Part shown: positions 1 to 8,020 of the stretch, piece by piece
Layout of the letters: the number at the start of each line of letters is the position of its first letter
How positions within the stretch are numbered: position 1 is the first letter of the stretch
Source of the DNA: Anaerovibrio lipolyticus DSM 3074
GTDB lineage: Bacteria; Bacillota; Negativicutes; Selenomonadales; Selenomonadaceae
Reading direction: 5' to 3'
DNA length: 64,000 nucleotides
Assembly: GCF_900141865.1 (NCBI RefSeq)
Contig: NZ_FQYW01000013.1
Coordinates: forward strand, 31,653 to 95,652
Program-made: the position numbers and the translations under genes
The notes under the pieces: model-generated
The model's database searches: none
Told to the model about the DNA's origin: nothing
Seen by the model: the letters and a program-made list of their open reading frames with translations, nothing else

Positions 1-1
1 T

Positions 2-1327
2 GTCAAAAATGCCATCAAGCTGAATGAGGAATACTCAGAGGAGCTTACTGAGAGAGCTCAGAAGCTCACTGCACTGGATAACCCTAACTCTATTGCCCAG
101 CTCAAGGAATGGTTCAAAATGAACGGGCACCCGGTCAGCTCACTGACCAAGGACGTTGTTGATGAAATGCTCCAGGATGAAAATATTCATCCGGTACTGA
201 AAGAGGTATTGAATATCCGGCAGAAGCTGGGCAAGACCTCCGTAAAGAAATACGAGGCAATGAAAAGCAGTATCTGCAAGGACGGCAAGGTTCGTGATTT
301 GTTTCAATTCTATGGTGCCAGCCGTACCGGAAGATGGGCTGGGCGCAATATCCAGCTGCAGAACCTTACCAAGAATTATCTCGATGACCTTGATACCGCA
401 AGGGACACGGTAAAGAGTGGAGACCTTGCCTGGACTGAGATGCTGTACGGCAATGTCACTGACCTTCTCAGCCAGCTGGTCCGCACTTCCTTTATACCAA
501 GTCTCGGCAACAAGTTTATCGTTGCTGACTTCAGTGCTATTGAGGCCCGTGTAATTGCCTGGCTGGCAAATGAGAAGTGGCGCATGGATGCCTTTGCCAA
601 TGGTGAGGATATCTACTGTGCTTCTGCTTCCCAGATGTTTGGGGTTCCCGTGGTAAAGCATGGCATTAACGGGGAACTCCGGCAGCGGGGCAAGGTAGCT
701 GAACTGGCACTTGGCTATGGCGGTGGAGTTCAGGCAATGAAGGCCATGGGCGGCGACAAGCTGGACATGACCGATGAGGAGCTGCAGGAAATCGTCAACA
801 AGTGGCGGGCTGCCTCTCCGAAAATCCCGGCACTCTGGCGGGCCATTGAGTTTGCTGCCATGAGGACCATCAAGTATGGCGGCACCCATTATGTAATTCG
901 GGAACACAATATTTTCTTTGATAAGCACGACAATGATCTGATACTGCATCTGCCTAATGGCCGGTGCCTGGTATACCTCAACGCCGGTATCGGAGAGAAC
1001 CGTTTCGGTAATGAGTCCATTGAGTATGACGGTCTGGTGCAGACCACACACAAGATGGGGCGGCTGGAAACCTATGGCGGAAAGCTGACAGAGAACCTTG
1101 TCCAGGCTGTTGCAAGGGACTGCCTCGGGGCGGCCATGGTCAGACTGGAGAAGGCCGGATACAAGATTGTTGGTCATGTTCATGATGAGGTTATCTGCGA
1201 TGTGCCGGACAACGGGCAGTACACTCTGTCCGAGGCTGTCCGGATCATGTCCGAAAACACCGATTGGAATCAGGGCTTGCTGCTTAATGCGGATGGCTTT
1301 GAATCCTACTACTATATGAAGGATTAG
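2..1327 (+). CDS. Phage family A DNA polymerase, 3' part (5' end outside window)
   Basis: Replicates phage DNA. The frame is open from base 2, so the start lies upstream of the window; the ATG at 119 is only the first internal Met. The polymerase palm and fingers are visible. Motif A is VADFSAIEARV near nt 526-560, with catalytic Asp; motif B is the RQRGKVAELALGYGG stretch near nt 680-725; motif C is HDE at nt 1181-1189 in HVHDEVICD. These are the three signature motifs of the DNA polymerase I family. Motif A has SAIEAR where bacterial PolA has SQIELR, which is common in phage versions. VapE follows after 8 bp, so this is a replication operon. Any exonuclease domain would lie outside the window. 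Confidence 0.93.
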   Translation, partial: VKNAIKLNEEYSEELTERAQKLTALDNPNSIAQLKEWFKMNGHPVSSLTKDVVDEMLQDENIHPVLKEVLNIRQKLGKTSVKKYEAMKSSICKDGKVRDLFQFYGASRTGRWAGRNIQLQNLTKNYLDDLDTARDTVKSGDLAWTEMLYGNVTDLLSQLVRTSFIPSLGNKFIVADFSAIEARVIAWLANEKWRMDAFANGEDIYCASASQMFGVPVVKHGINGELRQRGKVAELALGYGGGVQAMKAMGGDKLDMTDEELQEIVNKWRAASPKIPALWRAIEFAAMRTIKYGGTHYVIREHNIFFDKHDNDLILHLPNGRCLVYLNAGIGENRFGNESIEYDGLVQTTHKMGRLETYGGKLTENLVQAVARDCLGAAMVRLEKAGYKIVGHVHDEVICDVPDNGQYTLSEAVRIMSENTDWNQGLLLNADGFESYYYMKD

Positions 1328-1335
1328 GTGGTATT

Positions 1336-3864
1336 TTGGAAGGGTTAAAATTTCGGGTGGCCACGGCCGCCAGCAGGACACAGAAGGTATGGAAAAATAT
1401 CTCGATGTCCTGGAAAGATATCATCAATAAAATAGAAAATCCAATACGCACAAACGAGACCGTTGCCGAATACCGGGCCATGTCAAAGGCCGACAGGGAT
1501 ATAAAGAAGGACGTCGGCGGCTTTGTTGGTGGATATCTCAAGGACGGTATCCGCAAGAAGGGGCATTTGGAAGCCCGCCAGCTGGTCTGCCTTGATGCGG
1601 ATAATATCCCCAGCGGGGTGGATTTCCCTGGGATAGTGAAGGAAAAGATGAAGCTCATGGGCACTTATGCTCTTTACTCAACACACAGCCATACGCCGGG
1701 CAAGCCACGGTTCCGGCTGGTTATCCCGTTGATGCGTGAGGTAACAGCAGAAGAGTATGAGCCTTTGGCCAGATTTATTGCCAATGATATCGGCATTGAT
1801 ATGTTCGACCCGACCACTTATCAGGATATACGCCTTATGTACTGGCCTTCTGTATCAAGTGACGGTGAATATATCAGCGACCATGCTGAGCCACTGAAGG
1901 CCGACGGCTCAGGACTTCATCTTTACAGCCCTGATGTCCGCTTTACTTGCAACCCCAACTGGCAGGACGCCACCACTTGGCCTACTGCCAGCACGGAAGC
2001 AGCCGCCCACAAGAAGGTTGCCAAGAAGCTGGGTGATCCGAGGGAAAAGCCGGGCCTTATCGGTCTTTTTTGCCAGGCTTACACAGTGGAGGAAGCCATG
2101 GAAACCTTCCTGCCCGAGGTCTACACCAGGGTAGATGGCTGTGAGAATCGCTGGACATTTGCCGGAGGCTCTACCACGGGCGGCGTTATCGTCTATGACG
2201 AAGGGCTGCACGTTTACAGCCACCATGCTACTGACCCTATCTCCGGGCAGGACGTAAATGCTTTCGACCTGGTGCGCCTGAACCTCTTTGGCATTAAGGA
2301 TGAGGACACGGAGCCGACGGTGCCCGTCAACAAGCGGCCGTCCTACGTGGCCATGACGGACCTCTGCCAGAAGGACAAGCGGGTACAGGCGCTTAGAAAT
2401 AAGGAAATCGCTGACCAGATGCGCGATGACCTTCTGGAGGAAGGAGAGGAACTGGACCTTGACTGGATGAGCAAGCTGGAACGCATGAAGAACACCGGCA
2501 AGATTGTCAGCAATGCCAAGAACCTTCTCCTTATTATGGCCAATGATCCGAGACTCAAGGACCGTATCGGCCTTGAACTCTTTGCCAGTCGGATTGCCGT
2601 ACTGGGTGACCTGCCTTGGCGCAGGCACACAAAAGAGGGTGCAGCGGATATATGGACCGATGCCGACGACAGCCAGCTCCGGAACTTTATCAGCACCAGC
2701 TACGAGGGCCTTACGGGCAAGCAGGTTATTGATGATGCTTTTACTGAGGTTACTCAGAAGAACGCTTTCCACCCGGTCCGCGACTGGCTGGAAAGCCTTG
2801 CATGGGACGGTGTGCCAAGAGTGCGCCGGCTGTTAATTGATTATCTGGGGGCGGATGACACGGCCTACACCGAGGAAATTACGGAGAAATTCTTCAAGGC
2901 CGCGGTGGCCAGGGTGTACCGCCCTGGAACCAAGTTTGACTTCTGCCTGACTATCTCCGGGCCCCAGGGTATTGGCAAGTCCACCCTGCTGGCCCTTATG
3001 GGCGGGCGGTGGTTCAACGATACCGTTACTTCCATTCACGGCAAGGATGCCATGGAGCAGCTGCAGGGCTACTGGCTTGTGGAGCTGGGCGAAATGCAGG
3101 CTGCCACCAAGGCTGAGAACAATGAGCTCAAGGCCTTTATCAGCCGGCAGAACGACAAGTACAGGGCACCTTATGGCCGTCGGACGGAGGAGCACCCAAG
3201 GCAGTGCGTGTTCGCTGCAACTACCAACGAGAGGATATTTCTGAAGGACCGTACTGGCGGGCGGCGTTTCTGGATCGTGATGTGCTCAGGCAATGGCCAG
3301 AAGAACATTACGGAGTTTACCAAAGAAGAAGCTGCGCAGTGCTGGGCGGAGGTCTTGGAACTTTACAGGAAGGACAAGAAGCTGCTGCCTAGCAAGGAGG
3401 TACTGGATACAGCCAAGGAGCTGCAGGAGGCCCATACTGAAGGCGCGGAGAAGCTGGGGCTTATTCAGAACTACCTTGATACGGATCTGCCGGACGGCTG
3501 GGACAATATGCCGCTTAATGAACGTCAGGCATGGCTGGAAGGTGACCACTCGATTAATGGTCCGGGAATTAACCGGCGGGAGCGGGTATGTGCCATGGAG
3601 ATCTGGTGTGAGTGTTTCGGGAATCTGCCAAAGAACCTCAAGAACATTGACGCCAGGGAAATCAATAACATGATGCAGCTGCTTCCGGAGTGGAAACCAC
3701 ATGAAAGTAAAGGCGGTTTACTGAGATTCAAGCTGTATGGAAGACAAAGAGCTTACATCAGAAAGTCCACAGATGAAACACAAAATAGTGTCAACAAAGG
3801 TGTCAACAATTATGAATTAAGTGTCAACAATTCTGAAACTGTTGACATCGAAGATTTAATGTAA
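1336..3864 (+). CDS. VapE-family phage primase/helicase-like ATPase
   Basis: An 842-residue virulence-associated E type protein, a family of phage-plasmid replication proteins with an N-terminal primase-like region and a superfamily 3-like helicase core. Walker A is SGPQGIGKST at residues 541-550, followed by the family's conserved LVELGEMQAA and GGRRFW segments (about residues 582-640). The start is a TTG at 1336; the early segment VGGFVGGYLKDG is conserved in the family, so a much later start is unlikely. The last 40 codons run into the repeat cluster at 3789-4090, so the protein tail (SVNKGVNN, SVNNSE) is encoded by origin-like repeats. Likely works with the upstream polymerase to start phage replication. 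Confidence 0.9.
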   Translation: MEGLKFRVATAASRTQKVWKNISMSWKDIINKIENPIRTNETVAEYRAMSKADRDIKKDVGGFVGGYLKDGIRKKGHLEARQLVCLDADNIPSGVDFPGIVKEKMKLMGTYALYSTHSHTPGKPRFRLVIPLMREVTAEEYEPLARFIANDIGIDMFDPTTYQDIRLMYWPSVSSDGEYISDHAEPLKADGSGLHLYSPDVRFTCNPNWQDATTWPTASTEAAAHKKVAKKLGDPREKPGLIGLFCQAYTVEEAMETFLPEVYTRVDGCENRWTFAGGSTTGGVIVYDEGLHVYSHHATDPISGQDVNAFDLVRLNLFGIKDEDTEPTVPVNKRPSYVAMTDLCQKDKRVQALRNKEIADQMRDDLLEEGEELDLDWMSKLERMKNTGKIVSNAKNLLLIMANDPRLKDRIGLELFASRIAVLGDLPWRRHTKEGAADIWTDADDSQLRNFISTSYEGLTGKQVIDDAFTEVTQKNAFHPVRDWLESLAWDGVPRVRRLLIDYLGADDTAYTEEITEKFFKAAVARVYRPGTKFDFCLTISGPQGIGKSTLLALMGGRWFNDTVTSIHGKDAMEQLQGYWLVELGEMQAATKAENNELKAFISRQNDKYRAPYGRRTEEHPRQCVFAATTNERIFLKDRTGGRRFWIVMCSGNGQKNITEFTKEEAAQCWAEVLELYRKDKKLLPSKEVLDTAKELQEAHTEGAEKLGLIQNYLDTDLPDGWDNMPLNERQAWLEGDHSINGPGINRRERVCAMEIWCECFGNLPKNLKNIDAREINNMMQLLPEWKPHESKGGLLRFKLYGRQRAYIRKSTDETQNSVNKGVNNYELSVNNSETVDIEDLM

Positions 3865-4090
3865 GTGTCAACAGTGTCAACAAAAAAATGGTAATTGTTG
3901 ACACCAATTGTTGACACCTTGAACCGCAGATTACTTGAATTTTGGTTAGGGTGTCAACAATGTCAACAGATATTCATTTAAAAATACAAAATAGGTTATT
4001 TAGATGCGCACACACGCGCGCGTATACGCGCGTAACCCCTCTAATTCGTATATATATAGTTTTAGTGGAAAATCGTTGACATTGTTGACA
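3789..4090. repeat. Cluster of TGTCAACA iterons, candidate phage replication origin
   Basis: The octamer TGTCAACA occurs at 3789, 3801, 3822, 3866, 3875, 3952 and 3961 on the plus strand. Its complement TGTTGACA occurs at 3840, 3896, 3909 and 4083, with a one-base variant at 4074. That makes eleven exact copies in about 300 bp. The cluster overlaps the 3' end of the VapE gene and continues through an AT-rich non-coding gap with a perfect 16-bp palindrome and a run of TA steps. Iterons, a palindrome and AT-rich DNA beside replication genes are typical of theta-type origins. The origin role is inference. Confidence 0.65.
4017..4032. other. Perfect 16-bp GC/TA palindrome in origin-like region
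   Basis: CGCGCGTATACGCGCG is its own reverse complement. It sits inside the iteron field and is followed by the alternating TATATATA tract at about 4049-4058. It could extrude as a cruciform or bind a dimeric protein. No function is proven. Confidence 0.6.
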
Positions 4091-4130
4091 CTTTGTAAAA
4101 TATCGGAGGTGTCCGCACACGAAGGACATT

Positions 4131-4424
4131 TTGGAAAAAGACATTGAGCAAAAACTGAAGGTAAGCCTGGAACGGATGGGATGTTTGGTGATGAAGTTTG
4201 TCAGTCCCGGAAATTCAGGTGTGCCAGACAGGCTCGTATTCATTCCCGGTGGCAGGCTCCTGCTGGTGGAGCTTAAAAGACCGGGCAAGAAACTGAGGCC
4301 GCTGCAGAAGGTGTGGAAAAGGAAGTTTGAAGCACTGGGCTTTATGCATTTTGTGGTGGACTGCGATGAGGATATTCTGGCACTGACCAGAGTGGTTCAG
4401 AAGATTAGAGGTGATAATGCTTGA
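4131..4424 (+). CDS. VRR-NUC domain nuclease
   Basis: A 97-residue single-domain VRR-NUC protein of the PD-(D/E)xK nuclease superfamily, widespread in phages beside SNF2-like helicases. Visible signature: GVPDRLVFIPGG (the catalytic Asp of the PD motif) and LLLVELKRPG (the ExK of the motif). The start is a TTG at 4131 with GAAGGA just upstream. It overlaps the helicase gene by 4 bp, so the two are translationally coupled and probably act together on branched or replicating DNA. Confidence 0.88.
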   Translation: MEKDIEQKLKVSLERMGCLVMKFVSPGNSGVPDRLVFIPGGRLLLVELKRPGKKLRPLQKVWKRKFEALGFMHFVVDCDEDILALTRVVQKIRGDNA

Positions 4425-5791
4425 AGTTCATACCGCATGATTATCAGATGGAGGCAATGGAACGCCTTTTGGATAATGACCATTATGGTTTATTCCTTGA
4501 TATGGGCCTTGGCAAGACCATAATTACCGAGACTGCCGTCCAGGAGCTTATTGAGGATTTTGCCGTATCAAAGGTTTTGATTATTGCGCCAAAGACTGTG
4601 GCTGAGTCCACATGGCAGGATGAGGCAATGAAGTGGGACCACCTGAGCCTTACATTTTCCACTGTTATGGGCACCGCCGCCCAGCGTGCAGCGGCACTTA
4701 AGAAAAGGGCTGACTGCTATGTGATAAACCGGGAGAACGTGGTCTGGCTGTGTGAGCATTACAAGTTTCGGCTGCCGTTTGACATGGTGATTATTGATGA
4801 ATCATCGAGCTTTAAGAACCACCAGGCCAAAAGGTTCCGGGCACTTAAGAAATGTATCACGGGCTTTAAGCGGGTGGTTATCCTGACCGGAACACCGGCG
4901 CCCAATACCCTGATGGATATATGGAGCCAGCTGTACCTTCTGGATCAGGGGGCTTCTTTGGGCAAAACCATATCCTGTTATCGTGAGAAATACTTCAAGC
5001 TCGGGCAGACCAATGGCTATGTTGTCTATAATTACCGGCTGAAGCCGGGGGCAGATGAGGAAATCTACAAGGCCATAGAGCCAAGTGTCATGAGCCTTAA
5101 GGCAGCGGATTATATAAAGCTACCGGAGCGTATGGACAATGTAGTACATGTGGATCTTCCGGAGGGAGCCCTGAAGAAGTATAAGCAGATGCGGCAGGAC
5201 TACTGCCTGTCACTTGATGCCGATGACATTACAGCAACCAGTGCAGCTGCACTTTCAAACAAACTGCTGCAGATGGCCAACGGCTGTGTGTATGACGATG
5301 ACGGCGGGGTAATAGAAATCCATGAGGCCAAGTTGGACAAGCTGGCCGAGATTATAGAAATGAATGAGGGACAGCCGGTTCTGGTGTTTTATGCATACCG
5401 GCACGACCTCACGAAGTTAAAGAAAAAATTCGCGAACGCAAAGATTCTTTCGTGTTCGCAGGATATGAAGGACTGGAATGACGGAAAGACGGAATTGCTT
5501 CTGGCCCATCCTGCCAGTACGGCCTACGGGCTGAACCTGCAGGCAGGCGGGCATATCATCGTATGGTACGGGCTGACATGGAGCCTGGAGCTTTACCAGC
5601 AGGCCAATGCAAGACTGTACCGCCAGGGGCAGAACCGCCCGGTTATTATTCACCACCTTGTGGCCAAGGGTACCATGGACGAACAGGTCATGGATGCCCT
5701 GCAGAAAAAGACGGCGGGTCAGGACGCACTGCTGGAGGCCGTAAAGGCGGAGATAAGGAGAATGAAAAAAGATGAGTGTAAAAGTAATTAA
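4421..5791 (+). CDS. SNF2-type DEAD/DEAH helicase
   Basis: A 456-residue superfamily 2 ATPase of the phage SNF2 group. Walker A is DMGLGKT (residues 27-33), the Walker B/DEAH-like box is IIDESSS, and motif III is LTGTPAPN. The C-terminal helicase half carries the QANARLYRQGQ arginine-finger segment (motif VI). The start is a TTG at 4421 overlapping the stop of the VRR-NUC gene, and the gene's 3' end overlaps the next small gene by 20 bp. This nuclease-helicase pair is standard in temperate Firmicute phages, where it probably remodels replication or recombination intermediates. Confidence 0.92.
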   Translation: MKFIPHDYQMEAMERLLDNDHYGLFLDMGLGKTIITETAVQELIEDFAVSKVLIIAPKTVAESTWQDEAMKWDHLSLTFSTVMGTAAQRAAALKKRADCYVINRENVVWLCEHYKFRLPFDMVIIDESSSFKNHQAKRFRALKKCITGFKRVVILTGTPAPNTLMDIWSQLYLLDQGASLGKTISCYREKYFKLGQTNGYVVYNYRLKPGADEEIYKAIEPSVMSLKAADYIKLPERMDNVVHVDLPEGALKKYKQMRQDYCLSLDADDITATSAAALSNKLLQMANGCVYDDDGGVIEIHEAKLDKLAEIIEMNEGQPVLVFYAYRHDLTKLKKKFANAKILSCSQDMKDWNDGKTELLLAHPASTAYGLNLQAGGHIIVWYGLTWSLELYQQANARLYRQGQNRPVIIHHLVAKGTMDEQVMDALQKKTAGQDALLEAVKAEIRRMKKDECKSN

Positions 5792-5978
5792 TACAATAAC
5801 GACTTACTGGGAGGACTGTTTTAAGGTGTGCGTCAGGGAGTGTGGAGATTGTCTTATCAAAGTTGGTTATGAAAGGTATCTATATACGGCGCATCTCAGC
5901 CTCGAGGAGCTGAAAAGCCTGATAAGTGTTCTGCAGACAGCCCAGTACACGATGGAGCAGGGGAAGAAAAATGTCTGA
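5772..5978 (+). CDS. Small phage protein of unknown function
   Basis: A 68-residue protein, not recognised. It overlaps the helicase gene at its 5' end and the next mini-gene at its 3' end, as expected for a real gene in a tightly packed phage operon. It has a cysteine-rich centre (CFKVCVRECGDC), a predicted beta-rich N-terminal half and a helical, acidic C-terminal part. The four cysteines in eleven residues might bind a metal, but no known zinc motif spacing is evident. Confidence 0.6.
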   Translation: MSVKVINTITTYWEDCFKVCVRECGDCLIKVGYERYLYTAHLSLEELKSLISVLQTAQYTMEQGKKNV

Positions 5979-6045
5979 GTATGTGGTTTTTATGCTGGCA
6001 GCATACACAATATTGGCAGTAATGCTGGCAGGTACAGAACGATAG
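5971..6045 (+). CDS. 24-residue single-span membrane peptide
   Basis: ATG at 5971 and TAG at 6043-6045 encode a 24-residue peptide. It is almost entirely one hydrophobic helix (FMLAAYTILAVMLAG) ending in a charged TER tail. GGGAAG stands upstream at a fair distance. The gene overlaps the preceding one by 8 bp, and its stop overlaps the AGGAGG ribosome site of the next gene. Similar mini membrane proteins are common in phage early operons; the role is unknown. Confidence 0.45.
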   Translation: MSEYVVFMLAAYTILAVMLAGTER

Positions 6046-6058
6046 GAGGTATTTGACA

Positions 6059-6754
6059 GTGATTAAGATCGATAAGCGGGAAGGCAGAAAAGTCTATAAA
6101 TGCGATTCCGGTGGTAAAATTCTTAAGGTTTATGATTCGCTGCAGGACGTGGCGAAGGATCTGGATGTGAGTATGCAGACAGCTTATTATCGGGTTAAGT
6201 CCAGCAGATCCGGAAGGACTGCATCCGGTTTACTGCTTCTGTATGAGGATGACTGGGAGGCAAAATTTCCGGTACTGGCTGAAAAGCGGTACGGGGATGA
6301 AGTGGATAATGAGTTGGAGCTTTTGAATAAACCGATTACAGCTGTAAAAGAAAATAAAAAGGCCGTCGATAAGGCAAAGGCCAAGGAGGATAAGAAATTG
6401 GAACCTATGGAAAAGCAGCCTGCAAGCGAACAAGCAGACAAGCAGACAAGCAAACTGCAGCAGCTGATAGACGAACAGGCGCGGGCTGATGAAAGGGAAC
6501 GAATGGAACTGGAAGCAGTATCTGTAGATCCGGTGAACCACCCGTCACATTACTGCACCGGTGATATTGAGTGCTGGGATGCCATGATGTCTGCTTTCGG
6601 TCCGGAATGGATGATGGCATATGCCAATGTTGCAGCCTTCAAATACGCCTGGAGGGCAAAGCATAAAGGCCGTTTTGCCGAGGACATGAAGAAGGCTGCA
6701 TGGTATAACATGAAGGCTGCAGAGCTGGCAGAAAGAATGGAGGCTAAAGCATGA
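6059..6754 (+). CDS. DUF3310-domain phage protein
   Basis: A 231-residue protein with three parts. Residues 1-90 include an SLQDVAKDLDVSMQTAYYRV stretch that looks like a helix-turn-helix. Next comes a Lys/Glu/Gln-rich linker, then a C-terminal DUF3310 domain with VNHPSHYCTGDIECWD and KAAWYNMKAAEL. DUF3310 is known as a stand-alone phage nucleotide-kinase-associated domain of unproven activity. The GTG at 6059 is preferred because AGGAGG (6044-6049) lies 9 nt upstream; the in-frame TTG at 6053 would be too close. It overlaps the MazG-like gene by 4 bp. Confidence 0.8.
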   Translation: MIKIDKREGRKVYKCDSGGKILKVYDSLQDVAKDLDVSMQTAYYRVKSSRSGRTASGLLLLYEDDWEAKFPVLAEKRYGDEVDNELELLNKPITAVKENKKAVDKAKAKEDKKLEPMEKQPASEQADKQTSKLQQLIDEQARADERERMELEAVSVDPVNHPSHYCTGDIECWDAMMSAFGPEWMMAYANVAAFKYAWRAKHKGRFAEDMKKAAWYNMKAAELAERMEAKA

Positions 6755-7044
6755 TTATTGATTTGGACGTTTGCCGCCCCGAGGTTACCATTGAGGAGCA
6801 GATTCGTAAGCTGGAAGAGGAAGTGGTGGAAGTCTGGGACGCTATAAAGGCATACAGAAAATGTGAAAAGGGTAAAAAGGATAAGGCCCGGGCTGAGATT
6901 CTTTTTGAGCTGCTGGACGTCATGAATGCCGCCCAGACGGGGATTTATTCCATGTTTAATGAGGATGAAATAGTTGCCGGATGTCAGTACACCAACGCCA
7001 AGAACTTTATCCGGCGTTACCTTGTTGATGAAAAGGATGAGTGA
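6751..7044 (+). CDS. MazG-like nucleotide pyrophosphohydrolase-type protein
   Basis: A 97-residue all-alpha protein with the MazG/dUTPase-like pattern EEEVVEVWDAI near residues 22-32 and EILFELLDVMNAAQTGI near residues 49-65. These supply the acidic residues that hold Mg2+ in this fold. Phage MazG-like proteins clean up non-canonical nucleotides or lower ppGpp-type signals. Start ATG at 6751 overlaps the DUF3310 gene. Which nucleotide it cleaves cannot be told. Confidence 0.75.
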   Translation: MIIDLDVCRPEVTIEEQIRKLEEEVVEVWDAIKAYRKCEKGKKDKARAEILFELLDVMNAAQTGIYSMFNEDEIVAGCQYTNAKNFIRRYLVDEKDE

Positions 7045-7045
7045 C

Positions 7046-7255
7046 ATGAGAAAAAGCAATAAAATCTATGCTTTATATGTCGGTGAACAGAATGTTTGTG
7101 ACGGTACCCTGGAAGAGATCTGCAAGCGGACGGGCATGACAATGGATACCCTTAAATGGATGACCCGCCCGTCGGCCATGAAAAGGATACTTAAGCGTAA
7201 GAAGGTGCCGAAGTGTCTGGTGTATATAGGGGAGGATGAGCTGTGTATGAATTAG
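7046..7255 (+). CDS. Small phage protein of unknown function
   Basis: A 69-residue basic protein, not recognised by name. The N-terminal half (YALYVGEQNVCDGTLEEICKRTGM) resembles small phage proteins with an anti-parallel sheet followed by a winged-helix-like turn. The C-terminal half is rich in Lys/Arg. The ATG at 7046 has AAAAGG 9 nt upstream; an in-frame ATG at 7037 would overlap the previous stop and is an alternative. It overlaps the next mini-gene. Confidence 0.6.
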   Translation: MRKSNKIYALYVGEQNVCDGTLEEICKRTGMTMDTLKWMTRPSAMKRILKRKKVPKCLVYIGEDELCMN

Positions 7256-7344
7256 CAACCTTTTTTGCAGGCATGATCTGCGGTGCAGCTTGTACCACCC
7301 TGGTAATAATGTTTTTTGTGGGAGCGAATATGGACAGGAGGTAG
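7243..7344 (+). CDS. 33-residue single-span membrane protein
   Basis: GTG at 7243 with GGGGAGG about 8 nt upstream encodes a 33-residue peptide ending at TAG 7342-7344. After a short YELATFFAGM start it holds one hydrophobic span (CGAACTTLVIMFFVGA) and a basic MDRR tail. It overlaps the preceding gene and carries the ribosome site of the next. The position is conserved in style with other phage early regions; the function is unknown. Confidence 0.5.
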   Translation: MYELATFFAGMICGAACTTLVIMFFVGANMDRR

Positions 7345-7352
7345 AGGGGAAG

Positions 7353-7835
7353 TTGAATGATTACGTACGACTTACAAAGGACTATATCAAGGAGATGGAC
7401 CTTTATGAAGTCCATGAAAAAATCATTGTGGCGCGCAAGAAGGACCTGGAGGAGAGCATAAAGGACGTGTCCACAAAGATAGTCAAGTACGAACAGAACC
7501 CGGGCGGTAGTTCCGAGCTTACGACTGTGGAAGCTGAGACTGCAAAACGCCTGGAATGGGAAAAGAAACTGAAGCAGTGCGACAATGAACTTAAGACCCT
7601 TCGTCAGCATATTAACCGGATGAAGAAGTGTATGGAGGGGCTTACCCAGGAGGAACAGGAGATGCTGCGGCTGCATTACTGTGTGGGCGCAACCTATGAT
7701 GAGATGTCGGATCTGATGGGCTGGAGTTCCAGAACCTGCAAGAGAAGGATTCATGATATCCGGGACAAGGTGTCCCTGATGCTGTTCGGGGACAAGATGA
7801 AAGCCAGCTATAGGTTCATCGAAGTGGACTCATGA
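7353..7835 (+). CDS. ArpU/RinA-like late transcription regulator
   Basis: A 160-residue protein with a long coiled-coil N-terminal half and a sigma-70 region 4-like helix-turn-helix at the C-terminus (EEQEMLRLHYCVGATYDEMS followed by WSSRTCKRRIHDIRD). This layout and its place directly before the terminase genes match the ArpU/RinA group, which switches on phage packaging and structural genes. The TTG at 7353, behind GAGGGGAAG, is chosen because the frame upstream of it overlaps the previous mini-gene. A promoter and a terminator follow, consistent with control of the late operon. Confidence 0.8.
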   Translation: MNDYVRLTKDYIKEMDLYEVHEKIIVARKKDLEESIKDVSTKIVKYEQNPGGSSELTTVEAETAKRLEWEKKLKQCDNELKTLRQHINRMKKCMEGLTQEEQEMLRLHYCVGATYDEMSDLMGWSSRTCKRRIHDIRDKVSLMLFGDKMKASYRFIEVDS

Positions 7836-7866
7836 CATTTTGGCCCTTTTTTGGCCCGAATTTAAG

Positions 7867-7897
7867 TGTCAAGTGTGATATAATATATCATGTCAAG
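7867..7897 (+). promoter_or_regulatory. Possible late promoter with flanking direct repeats
   Basis: TATAAT at 7879-7884 preceded by TG one base away forms an extended -10 element; no good -35 is visible. The direct repeats TGTCAAG at 7867-7873 and 7891-7897 flank it. GATATA/TATATC arms (7877-7889) overlap the -10. A missing -35 and flanking repeats would suit activation by the ArpU/RinA-like protein encoded just upstream. Confidence 0.4.
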
Positions 7898-7970
7898 AGT
7901 GTGAGAAAAACTCTGACACCTCGAAAGACTTTTCCATAAAGAACCCAAAAAGAACCCATTCCCCGAAGAA

Positions 7971-7998
7971 GCGGTGGCCAAAAGGCCTCCGCTTTTTT
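7971..7998 (+). terminator. Rho-independent terminator after the early operon
   Basis: GCGGTGGCC (7971-7979), an AAAA loop, GGCCTCCGC (7984-7992), then six T. The stem is perfect apart from one central T-T pair. It separates the regulator gene from the packaging genes and may be a target of antitermination. Confidence 0.8.
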
Positions 7999-8020
7999 GG
8001 TGCAACGAAGGAGGCTTGTC

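Noticed and set aside
140..1381. 413-residue minus-strand open frame opposite the polymerase gene
   Set aside because: It is the mirror of a strongly recognisable polymerase with catalytic motifs; the antisense protein has no domain pattern.
1909..2772. 287-residue minus-strand open frame inside the VapE gene
   Set aside because: Shadow of the real coding strand; no ribosome site or recognisable protein.
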